Assembly (NCBI GenBank): GCA_030607345.1
Contig: JAUWKC010000052.1
Span: 1 to 8,645 of the forward strand
Direction: 5' to 3'
Length of the DNA stretch: 8,645 nt
Source: Planctomycetota bacterium
GTDB lineage: Bacteria > Planctomycetota > Phycisphaerae > Sedimentisphaerales > SG8-4
The stretch's first letter is position 1. Each line of letters begins with the position of its first letter. This document shows, one piece after another, positions 7,241 to 8,645 of this stretch. The translations under genes were made by a program, and so were the position numbers. The notes under the pieces were generated by a model. It was not told the origin of the DNA, searched no databases, and saw only the letters and a program-made list of their open reading frames with translations.

Positions 7241-7261
7241 AACACGTCCTTTCTTTGTTTA
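7241..7261 (-). promoter_or_regulatory. Ribosome binding site and leader of the first operon gene
   Basis: On the minus strand AAAGAAAGGA ends 6 bases before the ATG at 7240 (AAAGGA is the complement of 7247-7252). It matches the leader of the PA14 paralogue at 2635-2657, which supports both start codons. Confidence 0.6.
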
Positions 7262-7298
7262 ATCCCATTTTGTTCGACCCGAGCCTCACGTAAGTGAC

Positions 7299-7328
7299 GT
7301 ATCAGAACCAGTATTTTATGCAAGTCAA
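7299..7328 (-). promoter_or_regulatory. Weak candidate promoter for the minus-strand operon
   Basis: TTGACT (complement of 7323-7328) matches 5 of 6 bases of the -35 consensus, with TGATAC 18 bases downstream as a poor -10. An alternative -10-like TAAAAT (complement of 7313-7318) is better but has no good -35. The site is about 60 bases before the first gene. Operons near an ECF sigma gene may use a different promoter type, so this is only a suggestion. Confidence 0.2.
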
Positions 7329-7590
7329 AGCGTTCCTGAAAGCCCGCACGCCCAAGTAAATGCGGCGAGCGACCTGCTGCGCGTAATATCCGCAGCGGTT
7401 TTAGCGGTATTGTACCGTGATACCAGGCGGAAGCGAGCGAAACGACCCCTGCCAGAGCCGATACTGAGCTGGTACTCATTTGGCACTTCTGGGCCGGTTG
7501 CTCCATCCAACAACCCCACTGTTGCTTCGCTATATCTGTGGCACGGTGACGGTGCGCCCATAGATAGCCCGTTTTGGAAGAGACAATCGT

Positions 7591-7974
7591 GTGATAGTCT
7601 ACAACAGCAGGTTCAAATTGGCAGCAGATATTGTAAAGATTCAAGCCAGCGTTTTACTAAGACGGGCTGTACGTAAAAAAGACGAAGAAGCCCTTGGGCG
7701 GTTGCATACGATATATTACCCTCAACTGAAGCGTTATATCGCCTCACGTGTTGGTTCTGTTGAAGATGCAGAGGATTTGGCACAGAGTGTGTTTTTTGAG
7801 CTCTGTAAGGGCAATGCTGTTCATAAGGACTGCGGCAATGCTGAAGCATACCTTTTCGGCATAGCCAAAAACCTCATAAATCTATACTACCGCAGCAAAA
7901 GCAGGCAAGTAAAGACTATCCCGTTGCGCTCAGTAGGCACAGGTTTTTCGTGGCTATACTTGATAACATTTTGA
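7591..7974 (+). CDS. Truncated ECF-type RNA polymerase sigma factor (region 2 only)
   Basis: 127 aa from a GTG start, with GGAAGAGA (7576-7583) 7 bases upstream. Residues about 20-105 are a good sigma-70 region 2: DEEALGRLHTIYYPQLKRYI (31-50), the core-polymerase-binding helix VEDAEDLAQSVFFEL (57-71), and AYLFGIAKNLINLYYRSKSR (86-105), the -10-recognition part. The usual ECF length is about 160-200 aa. Here the chain ends in PLRSVGTGFSWLYLITF and region 4, which binds the -35 element, is absent. No region-4-like sequence appears in the other two frames downstream; the next recognisable coding is the TPR protein in a different frame, overlapping by 25 bases. Most likely it is a 3'-truncated sigma gene; a working region-2-only factor is the less likely alternative. 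It is divergent to the glycan cluster and might once have controlled it. Confidence 0.75.
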   Translation: MIVYNSRFKLAADIVKIQASVLLRRAVRKKDEEALGRLHTIYYPQLKRYIASRVGSVEDAEDLAQSVFFELCKGNAVHKDCGNAEAYLFGIAKNLINLYYRSKSRQVKTIPLRSVGTGFSWLYLITF

Positions 7975-8645
7975 ACGTTCTCCTGCCAGACTATCCGACG
8001 CATGCGGTCTTTGAGTTTGCGTTGGCAGGAATAATCGTGCTGTTTCTGGCCGGCGCCGAGACCGTCGCCGCGCGGCACTACCTGGTTCGCTGGCGTGACT
8101 CGGCAGGTCTTTATGAGTATATGTTGACACTGGCGCCGGGAGAGGACTTGTTACATTACAACTTAGCATGTCTGCTCGGGGCGCGAGGTGAATCAGACGG
8201 GGCTATCAGCCACTATCGTGAAGCACTGCGAATCGACCCTGATAACGGCAAAGCGCATAACAATCTGGGTCTTTTGTTTATGGACCAGGGCAAGCTCGAT
8301 GAAGCCATCAGCCACTATCGGCAGGCACTGCAGGTCACACCTGATATTGCCGAAGCCCATAATAATCTGGGCGCCGCACTCGAGTCAAAAGGCAAATTAG
8401 ATGAGGCGATTAGCCACTATCGTCAAGCAGTGCAAATCAACCCTGATATGGAGACGCCGCATAGTAACATGGCGTATGCCTTGCTTCTACAGGGTAAGCT
8501 TGACGAGGCAATTGAGCATTGTCGTGAAGCCTTAAGAATCAACCCGAGTTTTCTCCAGGCCCATAGCAACATGGGCGAGATACTCCAGATGCAAGGCAAG
8601 ACTGCTGAGGCAATCGAGCACTACAATAAGGCAGTGAAGCTGGGC
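7950..8645 (+). CDS. Membrane-anchored TPR-repeat protein, 3' end cut by window edge
   Basis: At least 232 codons, open at the right edge. The GTG at 7950 has CAGG 6 bases upstream and gives MAILDNILNVLLPDYPTHAV, then one hydrophobic segment FALAGIIVLFLAGAETVAA (about residues 23-41), then RWRDSAGLYEYMLTLAPGED and TPR repeats from 8142. Alternative starts are TTG 7971 or ATG 8121; the latter would lose the membrane segment. The W-R-D-S-x-x-L-(Y/F)-E pattern after a membrane helix is typical of the junction between the multi-membrane part and the TPR tail in large GT39-like TPR proteins, so this may be the tail of such a gene with its front lost. TPRs are protein-protein scaffolds; no enzyme domain is seen. 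It overlaps the sigma gene by 25 bases, so translational coupling is possible. Confidence 0.65.
   Translation, partial: MAILDNILNVLLPDYPTHAVFEFALAGIIVLFLAGAETVAARHYLVRWRDSAGLYEYMLTLAPGEDLLHYNLACLLGARGESDGAISHYREALRIDPDNGKAHNNLGLLFMDQGKLDEAISHYRQALQVTPDIAEAHNNLGAALESKGKLDEAISHYRQAVQINPDMETPHSNMAYALLLQGKLDEAIEHCREALRINPSFLQAHSNMGEILQMQGKTAEAIEHYNKAVKLG
8142..8645 (+). repeat. Tandem TPR-coding repeats, 102-base unit, about 5 copies
   Basis: Units at 8142-8243, 8244-8345, 8346-8447, 8448-8549 and 8550-8645 (incomplete) each encode a 34-residue TPR of the form AHNNLG-x(7)-GKLDEAISHYRQAL-x-x-xPD. The units are close at DNA level too: AGCCACTATCG occurs in units 1, 2 and 3. That suggests recent unit duplication. 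The spacing is exactly 34 codons throughout with no frame loss. Confidence 0.85.

Larger units (their letters stand above)
7241..7590. other. Divergent intergenic region, 350 bases, no convincing gene
   Basis: This separates the leftward glycan cluster from the rightward sigma/TPR genes, so promoters in both directions are expected. Open frames crossing it on either strand (for example 7237-7644 minus) overlap the clear starts of the flanking genes and encode nothing recognisable. Small symmetric elements are visible: GGTAT/ATACC (7406-7410, 7420-7424), GGTTG/CAACC (7496-7500, 7511-7515), CAACA/TGTTG (7508-7512, 7520-7524), and two ACGT tetramers 5 bases apart (7288-7300). No tRNA, known riboswitch, or mobile-element end was recognised. 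Confidence 0.5.

Noticed and set aside
7241..7590. Known riboswitch in the divergent gap
   Set aside because: I looked for cobalamin, SAM and c-di-GMP aptamer cores and found no convincing set of conserved elements.
7237..7644. Minus-strand frame of 135 codons in the divergent gap
   Set aside because: It overlaps the start of the sigma gene on one side and runs into the glycosidase-family start on the other, has no ribosome binding site of note and no recognisable domain.
7410..7676. Plus-strand frame of 88 codons before the sigma gene
   Set aside because: It overlaps the well-supported sigma start in another frame and encodes nothing recognisable.
8142..8645. Regular repeats considered as a CRISPR or non-coding repeat array
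   Set aside because: The period is exactly 102 bases, continuous and in frame, encoding 34-residue TPRs, so the repeats are protein-coding.

Overview
The window looks like a polysaccharide-degradation locus from a Planctomycetota-type bacterium, probably Phycisphaerae/Sedimentisphaerales. This is inferred from gene content: large exported PA14 and glycoside-hydrolase-like proteins, a sialidase-like propeller protein, an ECF sigma factor, and a membrane-anchored TPR protein of the kind common in that phylum. No marker gene is present, so the taxonomy stays tentative.

Minus strand, about 7240 down to 1: five genes run in the same direction with gaps of 31 to 95 bases, and each starts with a signal peptide. 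In transcription order they are: (i) a 712-aa GH67/GH20-like glycosidase-family protein (7240-5102); (ii) an 87-aa small secreted protein of unknown function (5026-4763); (iii) a 657-aa sialidase-like beta-propeller protein with a C-terminal LamG/jelly-roll-like domain (4703-2730); (iv) an 852-aa paralogue of (i) carrying an extra N-terminal PA14 domain (2634-76); (v) the first 14 codons of another exported protein running off the left edge (44-1). The arrangement fits one operon whose products act together on a complex glycan outside the cytoplasm. The substrate cannot be read from the sequence. A GC-rich hairpin between (iii) and (iv), and a repeated 12-mer with an overlapping palindrome ahead of (ii) and (iii), are possible internal control points.

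Centre right, 7241-7590: a 350-base divergent intergenic region with no convincing gene. It should hold promoters for both sides and contains several small inverted repeats.

Plus strand, 7591-8645: a GTG-started ECF sigma factor gene encodes a recognisable region 2, but it stops at 127 aa with no region 4. In another frame, overlapping its 3' end by 25 bases, begins a protein with one membrane segment and at least five TPR repeats, open at the right edge. Either the sigma gene is a truncated remnant fused by a deletion to the tail of a TPR membrane protein, or this is a genuine pair of a region-2-only sigma and a membrane TPR partner. This junction and the paralogue pair differing by exactly one PA14 domain are the most unusual things in the window.
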